Source: Siphlonurus alternatus (taxonomy: Eukaryota; Arthropoda; Insecta; Ephemeroptera; Siphlonuridae). Taken from it: a stretch of 64,000 nt of DNA. The position numbers and the translations under genes were made by a program. The stretch is taken from assembly GCA_949825025.1 (NCBI GenBank), contig OX463781.1, positions 41,119,150 through 41,183,149 on the forward strand, given 5' to 3'. This document shows, piece by piece, positions 1 through 10,489 of this stretch (position 1 is its first letter; every line of letters begins with the position of its first letter). The notes below the pieces were generated by a model. It was given only the letters and a program-made list of their open reading frames with translations. It searched no databases and had not been told where the DNA came from.

Positions 1-31
1 GAGGAATTATAAGACGACGTGTTTTCCGCAG

Positions 32-123
32 CGCTGCAGGACGACGCGGTTTTGCGGTTCCCCAACTCTGGAACGGTGGACTATGTGCTTCGTGAGGACG
101 CTCTGCCCAGACCCTTACACGAG
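32..123 (+). CDS. Pentraxin gene, first visible exon
   Basis: Encodes the start of the pentraxin fold (FPNSGTVDYV, then LPRPLHE). An in-frame TAA at 10-12 means the exon must begin after it. The best acceptor is TTTTCCGCAG ending at 31; AG at 12-13 or 38-39 are alternatives. The donor after GAG at 123 is gtgggt, phase 0. Confidence 0.7.
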
Positions 124-3100
124 GTGGGTGATCTTCGCGGCACCGTGAACAATTTTTTTTTTTTTTTTTTAATTTGTTATCAGTTAATTATTATAATATT
201 GTTGAATTAAGTGGCCTTTCCTTTTGAACTCTATTATATAAATATTCGCATTCGTTCTCCAGCCTGAATCTTTATTAGGATACATTTACTTTCTTTGATT
301 TATTATAACATAGATAACGTCATCAAAAGTATAACTTTTATCGATATATTTGTTTAATTTTTCTAAATATTATTCTGGATAATACGTGCAGTATTTAATA
401 TTATAATTATTAAATACGTAAGTGTATCGTAGTGATTAAATGCTTTGCTAAGAAAACTGAGGTTTTTTAAGTGCTTGTTCTACTCCTGCAGCTGACTGTA
501 TGTCTGTGGCTGCGCACGGCAGACACGCTCAACTACGGCACGCCCTTCTCGTATGCCACCCCGCAGCAAGACAACACGCTCGCCATCACTGACTACTCGG
601 GGTATACAGAATATCATTTTTTAGCTTTTTACAATAATGTATTCATTTTTACACATTGATGGAATATAATTATTTGCACGATATAAACACAAAAGTATAA
701 GATATAATAATATAAAATTAAGCTTCAAATTCATGATAGTTATTATAATAAAATTATTGTTTCACAAATTTCTTTAAATTTGTAGTATAATAGCAATTAA
801 TATAATATGTAAAGATTCTAAAGAAAAATGAAATATATTAACTTAAATGAAATTTTATACACATAATTCTATGAAAATGACAAATGAAAATAATATTTTT
901 TTTTGTATAAAGTTGAGTTAGTTGAGTATAAACTCTAAAAAATATGGCAACCCTTTTTTATTCCTTTAACTGACAGAAAAAAAAGTACTATACTACGGTA
1001 TCTGGTATAAATAAAGTTACTGACACCCAACTGTTCAGGTTTGTGGTGTACGTGAATGGCCATCGCGCGGTGACGGACGTGTCAGCCAACGACGGCGCGT
1101 GGCACCTCGTGTGTTTGTTGTGGGCCTCTCAGCAGGGCGCCTGGAGCCTCTACAAGGACGGGCGCCAGGCAGAGGCCGGAACTGGCCTCGCTAACAACAC
1201 GCTCATACCTGGTAGGCATCATTTGAGTCATATATTATGCTGGTCGTCAGCAGGGTATGTATATTATAGGGGGTATGTTCATCTGAACTTTTGAGGCACT
1301 TGAGTGGTTCTTGCACAAAGAACTCCTGGTTACTTATATAATGTTTGTTCCTATAGTAAAACCATGTAAAAAGATCGTTCCTTTGCAGTGGCCTACAACA
1401 GTCACCAGTAGTCACATTTTTTTTCAATTTTAGACGTGCCGAAAGATCATTTTGTGAATAATAAAAAACTGAAGTCAGATTTTTGTTAATATTTTTTAAT
1501 TATTTTTAATCGAATTATTAAGCAAGGTCTATCAGAGTATCAAAGGATTTTAAAATCATGTATTACAATATCTTTGCCAAACAATAAACTTTTATAACTT
1601 TTTCGCCTCAACTTCTGCCATTTAGTGCTGCAGGTAGTATAGTTCCAAGACCTTTTCTTATCTTTTGATTTTAATGATGTATACGTGTCTTTATAATATT
1701 CAAAAAGTAGTTTGAAGAGCATTAATTGCTTTTATTTTAATTAAATAGGGTAAAGAGGGTGTTTTGATACTTAATTGTATCCTACCCATATTATGAAAAA
1801 TGTAATGTGAATTTTGATAATAAAAAACCCTTTAAACTGAAAACTGAAACTTTTAATGATACTTTGCGAGTTAAGTAATTTCAGAACGTTTGTCAACTAT
1901 GAAACTGGTTCAGTTGTACTGGAAATGAAATTTGAACCTGTGTGCTTTTGTATAACATTGCTAGTGTTTACTCTTTCGGGAAAACCGTGGCGGGTGTTGT
2001 TCTTCTCCTCTTCTTGACGACGTTTCACGGACGTGTTAGCTGTCCGCATCTTCAGGTCTGCGGAGCTAACACGTCCGTGAAACGTCGTCAAGAACAGGAG
2101 AAGAGCAACACCCGCCACGGTTTTCCCGAAAGATTAAACACTAGCAATGTTATACATACATCGAACCGTGAAAGCATAATATACCACTATATGCTTTTTT
2201 TAATCAAGTTTCTATCTCAATTATAACCAAATTAGTCTAATAAAAATTATAAGTAATTAAAAAATTAACTTGGTATAAAATTAAGATAGAAACATGATTA
2301 AAAAAAGCATATTATAGGTTCAAATTTCATTTCCAGTACAACTGAATCATCAGTTTCATAGTTGAAAAACGTTCTGAAATTACTTAACTTGCAAAGTATC
2401 ATTAAGATCAAAAGATAAGAAAAGGTCTTAGAACTATACTACCTGCAGCACTAAAAGGCAGAAGTTGAGGCGACAAAAGTTTTACGAGTTTATTGTTTGG
2501 CAAAGATATTGTAAAACGTGTTTTTAAAAACCTTTGTTATATAGTACTCTGATAGACCTTGCTTAATAATTCAATTAAAAATAATTAAAAAATATTAACA
2601 AAAATCTGACTTCAGTTTTTTATTATTCACAAAATAATCTTTCGGCACGACTAAAATGAAAAAAATGTGGCTACTGGTGACTGTTGTAGGCTACTGCAAA
2701 GAACGATCTTCTTACATGGTTTTACTATAGGAACAAACATTATAAGTAACCAGGAGCTTGAAAGTTAGTTGTGCAAGAAGGGCTCAAGTACTCAGATGAG
2801 CATACCCCCTATACCCTGGGTCGTCAGATTCATTTAGGTTTTCCCTGCATGGAAATAACGCTCGGGAGTACTTAATCGGCTCATGCCGGCCAGTAGTCAT
2901 TAATGTTCTTCGTTACAAACCAAGTACCAATGACGTTACAAATACGACAAAAACCTTAATTCCTAAATGAGAAAAATAGGGCAGTGTAGCTATATAGTCT
3001 GGCAGAAAATTTAAGAATGTAAGAAAAATTAAAGCTTAAAGTAGAGATAACACGCCTAATGTTAATAAAAATCCCATTCATGAAAATTATGAACAAAAAT

Positions 3101-6100
3101 TTTAAATGTTCTCCTTTACATACCTTATCAGTAGGTAAAATATCAGGTATACAAAAACGTTCTTGTATATACCTGATATTTTACCTACTGATAAGGTATG
3201 TTGAGGAGAACATTCTAATTTTTTTTATATTTTTTTTTAAATGGGATTTTTTTTAACATTGGGCGTAATATCTCTACTATATATACCTTAATGTAATTAT
3301 ATTAACATTTTTTATGTCTAATTTTATTTCATCTCCTCGCCAGTTGGTGGCACTTTGGTTCTGGGTCAGGAGCAGGACTCTCCAGGCGGCAGTTTCAGTG
3401 CTGCTCAGAGCTTCCTTGGTCGACTGGGTCCCACTGCATTGTGGCCGTCTCTACTGCTTCCCAGCCAGCTCGCCGCCATGTTCGAGGAGTGCGGGGAGGG
3501 CGCGGGACCGCTACTGCTGGGCAAACCCGGACACTTGGGACACGGACACGGCACTGAGGGCAATGTCAGCCTGGGGAACACGCCCGCCCTCTGGTCGTGG
3601 CGGGACACGCTCGCAGGAATTAGGGGAAAACTGCAGGCAAGTAATGTTGTTGCTCCACTTGCACCGAGAATACCGAGATGTTTGATACGTTAGTTTAGAG
3701 ATAATTGTTAATATATCTCTGAACTTCTTAAATTTTATGTAATACGAGTATAGTCAGACGCAGATCCAAGGTGACAGTTTATGCACCCACCACCTTCACC
3801 TCATGCCCATATTATTTTATCACTCCTTTATTTTAGCACGATTTGGTGCATGAGTAAATTCTCCTCCTATTTTTTTTTTTTTCTTTCATACTATAATAGA
3901 TCAGTGACTGCATGATATTGTAGTCTACAATATGCAAGCAATGCTTAAAATTATGAAAAAAAAAAAAAAAATCAACTTTATGGCGTAAAAATACGTACAA
4001 TATAATATATAATATATATATTATATGCTAAATTTGAATTTATATATACATTAAATATAATTCTATCTAAAAGCCAAATTATTTAGATTGATGGAATCAT
4101 GATGGCAATACTAAAATAAATAATGCTCACTTGTGAGTTTTGTTTTAAGCTGGAGCCCTCGGCGTTTTGCGCGGGCTGCCCTCCGCCGTTGACCCCGCAG
4201 CACGGACTGGTGAACGTGAGCGGGGCGGGCGCTGGGGCCGTGGCGAGTTTCTCGTGCCTCGCCGGATTCAGACAAGCGGGGGCGCGGCGCTCGGTGTGCA
4301 GCAAGCGTGGCGCCTGGCAGCCGGACTCCGTGCAGCCCCCGTCATGCTCACGTGAGTCCCGTTCATTCTAATTATTCTATTCACGTAATATATATTACAT
4401 CAGTCTCCAGGGGAATCGCTATAACCATCATCAAAAGGTCCCGAACGACGGTATAACTTAAATTATACTGTACGGGTCTTTCACCATACATCATAAAATA
4501 ATATGACGTCATGCACGTGAATGTGAGCAAAACACTGCAGCATCTATAGCAGATATATACGTGCTCAAAATTAACTATATCTTACGTTCATTTCATTCCT
4601 CAATATTTCTTAACATAATATATAAGCTCATGTATATACAGCACTTGTTGCTTATTTTGCAGGCATTGTATGCGGTCAGCCCGAGGCGCCAGCACACGGT
4701 ACTGTGGTGGCGCCAAGCATCGAGTTCGGCTCGTCGGCGCATTTCTCGTGTCACCCCGGGTACACGCTAGAACCTTTGGACGCTGTGAGGGAGTGCCAGC
4801 ACACGGGCGAGTGGAGCGGACAGACGCCGCAGTGTCAAGGTACGCATCGTGTAGGCTTGCAGCTTTTGTCAGCTGGATAAATGGATGTATAACTGGTTGT
4901 ATACCCACAAGGCATATAACGTGGAGATTCACAAGGCTGCAAACATGCGCAGATATATTTTTTTCAGGGGAAGCAAATTATTCTTGATTCTTCCATAAGA
5001 AACACCTTTTATATTAATAGGAAATATGGATCAAGAGTCAATTAATTTTTTGAACAATAAAAATAAACTTGCATACAAACTGAATTTTATGTGTTATTGT
5101 GATTTTCTGTTTTCAGCAGAACGTATGTTTAATAACAATGGTGATGTTCGTAAAAGAAAATGAAATTATTTTGAGTTATTAATACTGATTAGTAATTCAG
5201 TTGTATTTTTAAAATTCACATTAATTTTTATTTGCTTTAATTCTCAAAAATCTTGAAACATAATGTTGTGTTGCTTTCCCTTTAATAATTATTTTTTTTT
5301 TCAATTTGAGCATTCAATATTATTTCCTATAGAGATGCTAGTTTTTGCTCTGACGTGTGGCAGATATTTAATTATGAATGAAATAAATCTAAAAAATAAA
5401 ATAAAAATATATTAAATAATTATTTCTATATATAATATATATATAATAGGTAATGACAGTATAATACAATGTTATACCCCCTTACCTTTCGACAGAGGTG
5501 ACGTGTAGACTGACGGTGAGCTCGGTAGCGCATGGCTCGTGGCACCGCTTCACCTCGCACGAGGAGGACCATAACGGGACTGACGAGTCGCTGGCCAGCG
5601 TGGGAGAGCAGATCGAGGTGGAGTGCGAGCCAGGCTTCGAGCTGCAGAGCGCGGCGCTGATGACGTGCCTCGACTCCGGGCAGTGGGACCACGAGCCACC
5701 CGCCTGCTCCGCGCCCTGCTCGGCACCGCCGCCTGCCATTCCCAACTCAAGACCTGTACTTGTCTCAGGGAGCAAGGCGCGATACTCGTGTCTTCCAGGG
5801 TTCACCATGCAAGGCAGCCCGCTCGTAAGTGATAATTAGAGTGAGGATGACACATATTTTTCGGGGAAAAAAAAAATCGAACTTTTGAGTTTAAAATTTT
5901 TTATATTAATTTTTTGTCTTCGTAAATTTGAAAAACAAACAAACAAACAAACAAAAAGAAAATGTGCTAGAATGGTTCTAAAAGAAAAGGTAAAAAAAAA
6001 GTAGAGTGAGTGAGTTCATTTTTTTTAATATTTTATTTTCTAAAAATAGTTTAAGCTGCCCTCTATTGAGAAATGAAAACAAAAAAATTCCATCTCAAAT

Positions 6101-8778
6101 AGCTTCACCACAAAAAATTCCCAAAGTTGGTGTTTCGGAGGCCTTTATAACATGCATCCTTATGGAACATAAAACCGCGTTTTACTCCAACTTTTTCTGA
6201 ACTATGGTACCATTTAAAAAATACTTACGTAATCTATGATGAATTCTTTAATAAATTTTCAAATAAAAAAAGTTTTTTACGCGGCCGTTTTCTTGGAAAA
6301 AAATCATGAAAATCCTTATGGGAATTAACCCGCAAAAACTTAAAGATTTTTTTCCGAAAAAACAGCTCCGTATTTTTTTTTTTTTATTTAAAAATCCATT
6401 AAAAAATTCATCATAGATTTCGTAAGTATTTTTTAAATGGTAGCATAGTTCAGAAAATGTTGGAGTAAAACACGGTTTTATGTTCCATAAGGCTGCACGT
6501 TAAAGGCCTCCGAAACACCAACTTTGGAAATTTTTTGTGGTGAAACTATTTGAGATGGAATTTTTTGGTTTTCATTTCTCAATAGAGGGCAGCTTAAACT
6601 ATTTTTAGAAAATAAAATATTAAAAAAAATGCAATCGCTCACTCTACTTTAATTAATTTTACTTTATCATTGAAATTTTGAGCTCGCTCATCGTAAATGA
6701 CAACAAAATAATAGACCCCATATGCATAAAAATGCAAATGTCTAAAAATCCTCACTGTGTAGAGATAACCTGATAACCGTCTGTATTTGTGCTCATAAAA
6801 TCAAACATTAATTTCAAAAGTAGTTTTTTTTTTCTTTTTCTAAATAAAAAAAAATACATGTACCTAATTCATATATACATAATAATATTAAATGTATAAA
6901 TATAATTTTAATAAACTATGGATAGTATACATGCTGAGTTTTTAAAAATGTCTCATCATCCCTGTCAGGTAACATGCAGCGAGGTATGGGAGCCGCTCCC
7001 CGAGTGCGTGGCACAATCTCGTCAGCGCTGCCTTCCGCCCCCGAGGATCTCGCACGGTGCAGTGGACACTCCCGAGGGCGTGGAGGCCGGCAACGAGGCG
7101 CACTACCATTGCAAGCCGGGCTACTTGATCGTGGGCAGCGAAACCCTGACTTGTGAGGTGGACGGCACGTGGCGGCCCGAGCCTCCACAGTGTCGGGCCA
7201 GTTGCAACTCGCCGCCCCCGCTCGAAAACGGTCACGTCACCTTCGAGCAGGGAGTAGGACGGTACTCGTGTGATCCTGGGTACGAATTAACGGGGACTGC
7301 AGAGCTCAGGTAAGTAAAAAAAAATAAGTTGACCCATGCAGGTTATCAAAGATATTGTATAACTTCATACAATGCTCCTCTACGCATGTATTATGGAACC
7401 GAAATCCGAAAGATTCCATCTTCCATATATAGGTTATAGGTTCTCTGAAAAAAATCACAAATTCAGAGAGAACGTGTCACTTAATTAACATGCATGGGGT
7501 CTTACTATCAATTCAAAAGCCCACGATATACTGAAGGAAAGCTCGTGAATTGGTGGTATGAAAAATAATTCTTATAGTGTTGGAGAGCATGAGCGTTAAT
7601 TTAACCCAATTACGAAACCATGAGAAAATCAAGAAAAATTTCAATGCTAAATCCTATATAAGAGTGTTTTTCTTGATTTTCTATATAACAGAAAATTGGA
7701 TTTGTAATGAAACTATTTTAAATGTTCTTCGTTTAAATATCGGATCATAGAACGTTCATCGCTATTATATATCTTTTTCATTATGACCATTCCACGAACT
7801 TTCTTGTATAGTATATATACGTATATCGAGAGGGTTTTGTCAGGTAAGCCCCGTACTAGACGACGTGTACACTCCAAATTCATTTCTTTTTATGAAGAAA
7901 TTAAGAGGGTTAGATTTTTTTCCAGGTCATATGGAGGAACTCTATTCATTCATTCATTCATTCATTCATTCATTCATTCATTCATTCATTCATTCATTCA
8001 TTCATTCATTCATTCATTCATTCATTCATTCATTCATTCATTCATTCATTCATTCATTCATTCATTCATTCATTCATTCATTCATTCATTCATTCATTCA
8101 TTCATTCATTCATTCATTCATTCATTCATTCATTCATTCATTCATTCATTCATTCATTCATTCATTCATTTTTTAAATGCTAATTCAAAATTTTTTCCTG
8201 GATTTTATTAAAACATTCACCAACATTATTTATTACCAAAAATCCATATTAAAACACGTGAGTCGCCGCGGATCAAAAGAGTTTATATCTAAGCCCAACT
8301 GGGTTTGAATTTTTGAGCCTCGATTACATGCCATGAACAATAATTTTTTCATACCACTTTTGAACCTGGATTTGGAAAGATATCTATATATACTTGTCTT
8401 GTCTTTCCAAATCTAGGTTCAAAAGTGATGAGAAAAAATTATTGTTGATGTGCAGCTGAGGTTCGAAAATTCAATCCCATTTGGGCTTGGATATAAACCC
8501 TTTTGATCCGCTGCGACTCACATTCCTACATTATCAGGTGCGAGGGTGACGCGTGGTCTGCAGACTCGCCCGTGTGCGCCCTCACCGGGTGTCCACCACC
8601 TCGCGACATCGAGCACGCCACCATCAAGGTGCGCAACGACAACTACAAGAAGGGCGGAATCGTCGAGTACAAGTGCACCAGGGGTTTCCAGCTGGTGGGA
8701 CCGCGCTTCAGGAAGTGTCTCGGACCAGAGGAGCAGTGGTCCTCACTCGAACCTTACTGCAAACCAATTCTCGCTTAG
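32..8778 (+). CDS. Pentraxin plus seven sushi (CCP) domain secreted protein, 3' part, 9 exons
   Basis: Join 32-123, 492-601, 1039-1211, 3344-3636, 4150-4351, 4663-4839, 5496-5824, 6969-7309, 8538-8778. Apart from two leading bases of a split codon this gives 652 in-frame codons, 651 residues ending ...YCKPILA and TAG-stopped. Residues about 1-222 read as a pentraxin/laminin-G-like jelly roll, with FPNSGTVDYV at the start, LTVCLWL and WHLVCLLW; their two cysteines match the pentraxin disulfide. Seven CCP modules follow, each with four cysteines, a Trp before the last Cys, and often CxPPP at the start. No membrane segment follows the last CCP, so the visible end looks secreted. Family knowledge: pentraxin plus CCP mosaics (SVEP1-like proteins) act in extracellular adhesion or recognition. 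The N-terminus and signal peptide lie outside the window. The HxC signature His is Leu here. No orthologue is named; domain calls are firm, exon 1 start is less so. Confidence 0.88.
492..601 (+). CDS. Pentraxin gene exon: first pentraxin cysteine
   Basis: Acceptor ctcctgcag, donor gtatac. Encodes LTVCLWLRTAD through ITDYSG, the strand with the first conserved cysteine and Trp. Ends in phase 2 and is completed by the first base of the exon at 1039. The 124-491 intron is AT-rich with a T tract; I see nothing else in it. Confidence 0.85.
1039..1211 (+). CDS. Pentraxin gene exon: pentraxin signature region
   Basis: Acceptor ctgttcag, donor gtaggc. Encodes FVVYVNGHRAVTDV and NDGAWHLVCLLWASQQGAW. 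The second conserved Cys and the W-x2-C-x2-W spacing fit the pentraxin signature, but the His two residues before the Cys is Leu. Ends in phase 1. The intron before it (602-1038) is plain AT-rich DNA. Confidence 0.87.
1948..2155. repeat. Near-perfect 208-base palindrome nested in a larger foldback
   Basis: Arms such as GTGGCGGGTGTTG against CAACACCCGCCAC, and TTTCACGGACGTGTTAGCT against its complement, meet near 2053. It is much more GC-rich than the enclosing element, so it is probably a separate, younger insertion. Confidence 0.85.
2156..2330. repeat. AT-rich inverted repeat beside the nested palindrome
   Basis: ATATGCTTTTTTTAATCA and AGTTTCTATCT on the left are mirrored by AGATAGAAAC and TGATTAAAAAAAGCATAT on the right, around an AT-rich loop. 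Confidence 0.65.
3040..3288. mobile_element. Diverged member of the TTAA palindromic MITE family
   Basis: It has the family core AATGTTCTCCT, CAGTAGGTAAAATATCAGGT and the mirrored halves, and TAATGTTAA / TTAACATT near its ends, but lacks the central half of the longer copies. TTAA lies at both edges. Located in intron 3, shortly before the exon at 3344. Confidence 0.6.
3344..3636 (+). CDS. Pentraxin gene exon: C-terminal half of pentraxin
   Basis: Acceptor ctcctcgccag. Encodes GGTLVLGQEQDSPGGSF, typical of the pentraxin strand before the calcium-site region, and LGRLGPTALWP. The frame is maintained only if the exon stops after CTGCAG at 3636, which makes the donor GC (gcaagt). Confidence 0.85.
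3637..3642 (+). promoter_or_regulatory. Non-canonical GC splice donor
   Basis: The junction reads CTGCAG followed by gcaagt, the consensus of the minor GC-AG intron class. The nearby GT donor (gtaatg at 3641) would leave one extra base and break the frame into the next exon, which starts in phase 0. Confidence 0.7.
3637..4149 (+). other. Intron with A and T runs
   Basis: AT-rich intron of the pentraxin gene with an A tract near 3957, a T tract near 3870 and a TA-rich stretch near 4005-4025. No coding sequence or recognisable element was seen. Confidence 0.6.
4150..4351 (+). CDS. Pentraxin gene exon: sushi domain 1
   Basis: Acceptor tgttttaag, donor gtgagt, in phase 0 and out phase 1. Encodes one full CCP: CPPPLTPQHG, FSCLAGF, SVCS, GAWQP, PPSC. 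An additional Cys just before it (SAFCAG) may belong to the pentraxin end or linker. This exon is markedly GC-richer than its introns. Confidence 0.88.
4504..4511. promoter_or_regulatory. Exact TGACGTCA (CRE-type) site in intron
   Basis: One of seven exact TGACGTCA octamers in the window. This one is not in an obvious foldback. Confidence 0.3.
4663..4839 (+). CDS. Pentraxin gene exon: sushi domain 2
   Basis: Acceptor cttattttgcag, donor gtacgc, phase 1 to phase 1. Encodes IVCGQPEAPAHG, HFSCHPGYTLE, RECQHTGEW and TPQC, a complete four-cysteine CCP on one symmetric exon, the usual arrangement for shuffled sushi modules. Confidence 0.9.
4840..5495 (+). other. AT-rich intron
   Basis: Intron between CCP2 and CCP3. 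It holds only AT-rich sequence with a TATA-rich stretch at 5430-5450. I see no gene or repeat family in it. Confidence 0.6.
5496..5824 (+). CDS. Pentraxin gene exon: sushi 3 and first half of sushi 4
   Basis: Acceptor ctttcgacag, donor gtaagt. CCP3 runs VTCRLTVSSV, VECEPGFELQ, LMTCLDSGQW, PPAC, with a longer first loop than its neighbours. CCP4 begins APCSAPPPAIPN and ARYSCLPGF, and is cut in phase 0 after GSPL; it is completed by the next exon. Confidence 0.88.
5825..6968. repeat. Foldback (family B) in intron 7 of the pentraxin gene
   Basis: The intron is dominated by an inverted repeat at about 6003-6652. TAGAGTGAGTGAG and GCCCTCTATTGAGAAATG on the left are matched by CATTTCTCAATAGAGGGC and GCTCACTCTA on the right, with about 300-base arms around GGAATTAACCC. 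The same arm sequence occurs once inside each of the two hAT-like elements at 35 and 39 kb. The rest of the intron is AT-rich. Confidence 0.8.
6969..7309 (+). CDS. Pentraxin gene exon: end of sushi 4, sushi 5, most of sushi 6
   Basis: Acceptor catccctgtcag, donor gtaagt. It starts VTCSEVWEPLPEC (third and fourth Cys of CCP4), then CCP5 (CLPPPRISHGAV to PPQC) and CCP6 up to TGTAELR, phase 2. CCP6 is finished by RCEGDAW in the last exon. Confidence 0.9.
7310..7943. other. Intron sequence before the ATTC tract
   Basis: AT-rich intronic DNA with short local repeats such as AGAAAATCAAGAAAAA against TTTTTCTTGATTTTCT near 7620-7682. No coding potential was seen. Confidence 0.5.
7944..8170 (+). repeat. 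(ATTC)n microsatellite, about 56 units
   Basis: An almost pure tetranucleotide tract of about 227 bases in the last intron of the pentraxin gene. Its open frames (Phe-Ile-His-Ser repeats) are artefacts of the repeat. Confidence 0.97.
8250..8522. repeat. Foldback element ending at the last exon's acceptor region
   Basis: Left GTGAGTCGCCGCGGATCAAA and CCTGGATTTGGAAAGA are mirrored by TCTTTCCAAATCTAGG and TTTGATCCGCTGCGACTCAC, with the centre near 8390. The right end leaves only about 15 bases for the polypyrimidine tract and acceptor, so the branch point of this intron must lie inside the element. Confidence 0.85.
8538..8778 (+). CDS. Pentraxin gene last exon: end of sushi 6, sushi 7, stop
   Basis: Acceptor acattatcag. 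Encodes CEGDAWSADSPVC, then CCP7 (GCPPPRDIEHATI, EYKCTRGFQLVG, RKCLGPEEQW, EPYC) and a short tail KPILA before TAG. There is no anchor or GPI-like tail. A 270-base palindrome ends only about 15 bases upstream of the exon. Confidence 0.9.
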
Positions 8779-8808
8779 ATTTTTTATAATGAAGCTTTAT
8801 TTGTAAAT

Positions 8809-8814
8809 AATAAA
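8809..8814 (+). promoter_or_regulatory. Polyadenylation signal AATAAA of the pentraxin gene
   Basis: AATAAA lies 31 bases after the stop codon of the pentraxin-sushi gene, a normal distance for a short 3' UTR. Confidence 0.6.
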
Positions 8815-8887
8815 TTTGTTTAATATCTTAATTATACAATGATTTTTTTATGTATTAATTCACTCCTCTCTGAATATCTCAAACTAA

Positions 8888-9003
<116 letters not shown>

Positions 9004-9328
9004 CCTCATGTATGCATGGCTGTACATATTATAATACAACATAGAGGTACAAAGATATTGATACTAATAATTATATTTGGAACTTAAAATAACTTAAGAT
9101 TAGGATACAATACAATTATATACAATTCACAGTTATTTTTACAATAAAAAAAGCAAAGAAAAACATTATATATTTTTGACACATATATAGTATAACGATT
9201 TAGCAATATTATCATGTTTGAGGTCATTGACTGTTATGTTGTTCATTTGAATATAAGTATTAAGGGTTTGAAATAGTTTTTATAATTATTTATTATATTG
9301 GACTATTATTAGTACATTAAAACGATTG

Positions 9329-9362
<34 letters not shown>

Positions 9363-10029
9363 TTAACATTGTCCTACACTGCAGAAAATTTATAAAATTT
9401 AAATATTCTTTCACTGATATGAGTAAAATTGATTTGTATAGTAAGAATTTTTTTACTTCCCTTATAAATTTTAAGTTGCACTTAAAAAATACTTTTCATT
9501 GTTGCTGGTAATTTGTTGTATATTTATATTTGTTAGGGAGTAGTGGGGGGAGTTCACGTTTTTTAGGGAGGTGGGGGTCATTTTTAATTATTGTGTTATG
9601 GTTATGTACTGTATAACGTTATTTACTCAAGGACTATAATATTTACAACCCAGTATATATTATTATATATTCCTTGGCGTTTAATTAATTGTTTTAAAAA
9701 TTTCAGGCTGATTTCGTACAAATTTGCAGCACTCAAGAATATATATATATATATATATGTGTATAAAATAGAAATCGCTGTAATAATAATTAAAAAATTA
9801 CGTTCGAACATGTACACCACGTAGCCCGGTAACAGCCCCCCTTAAGACATTTCGCACTTTTAACGTTAGTGTAGAGCGCTTCCAAGCCACAATTTCAATT
9901 TTTATTTGCCATATTTAGGGTTCTTAAAATTTTTAAAAAAATATCAACATGTTCAATAGAATGCAGCAATTGAGTTTATCATAATTTCAGTTCCATATAT
10001 CAGAGCATCTCTTTGAGTAAAACAAATAA
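9004..10029. other. Intergenic AT-rich DNA with TA microsatellites
   Basis: No gene is seen. It has (TA)n at about 9330-9360 and 9740-9760 and a G-rich spot at 9536-9575. The small open frames here are low-complexity. Confidence 0.6.
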
Positions 10030-10442
10030 ATAAATAGTGTGGATCGAGGGACATGAAAAAAAAATGTTCCGGTTTTGGTCCAGGCCTGCTTTTGGACTCC
10101 TTAATATAGCCAAAAAAAATTAAAAAAATAAAATTGTAAAACCCATTAACCAAATCAGCCTTTTTATAAAAATAACAACTGCAATACCGTGATATTTTTT
10201 TTACTATAGTTAAGAAAAAATAAAAACGAATTGTTTGTTAAAAAACCTGTTTTTATTCGTTTTTTATTTTTTTTTGAAGCAGTAAAAAAATTATCAAGGT
10301 ATTGCAGTTGTTATTTTCTTGGAAGGGAGGGTTTGGTTAATCAGTTACAATTGTCTTTTTTTACTTTTTTTTGTCTATAAGGAGCCTAAAAGCAGGTCGG
10401 AACCAAAACAGGGCTAGAATCCAAAACTGGGCTGTGCACTAG
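10030..10442. mobile_element. Foldback family C, copy 1
   Basis: Left GGTCCAGGCCTGCTTTTGGA and AACAACTGCAATACC are mirrored by GGTATTGCAGTTGTT and CCTAAAAGCAGGTCGGAACC. An inverted second copy is at 63190-63469; the two share the GTGCACAGCC terminus and the GAGGGACA end. No open frame of note. Confidence 0.75.
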
Positions 10443-10489
10443 CTGTAACGACACTGTATTAAATTATGTAAAATTTCTTTTGTTCGGCT

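Larger units (their letters stand above)
1241..2830. repeat. Large foldback element filling intron 3 of the pentraxin gene
   Basis: The outer arms, about 1241-1700 and 2400-2830, are imperfect reverse complements (for example CTGCAGGTAGTATAGTTC against GAACTATACTACCTGCAG). An inner pair, about 1860-1945 and 2320-2400, continues the symmetry. The loop holds a second palindrome. The left edge is only 30 bases from the exon 3 donor. No transposase is present; it is a non-autonomous inverted-repeat element. Confidence 0.85.

Noticed and set aside
7783..8211. Open frames of up to 142 codons reading Phe-Ile-His-Ser repeats
   Set aside because: They are translations of the (ATTC)n microsatellite and have no protein-like flanks or splice support.
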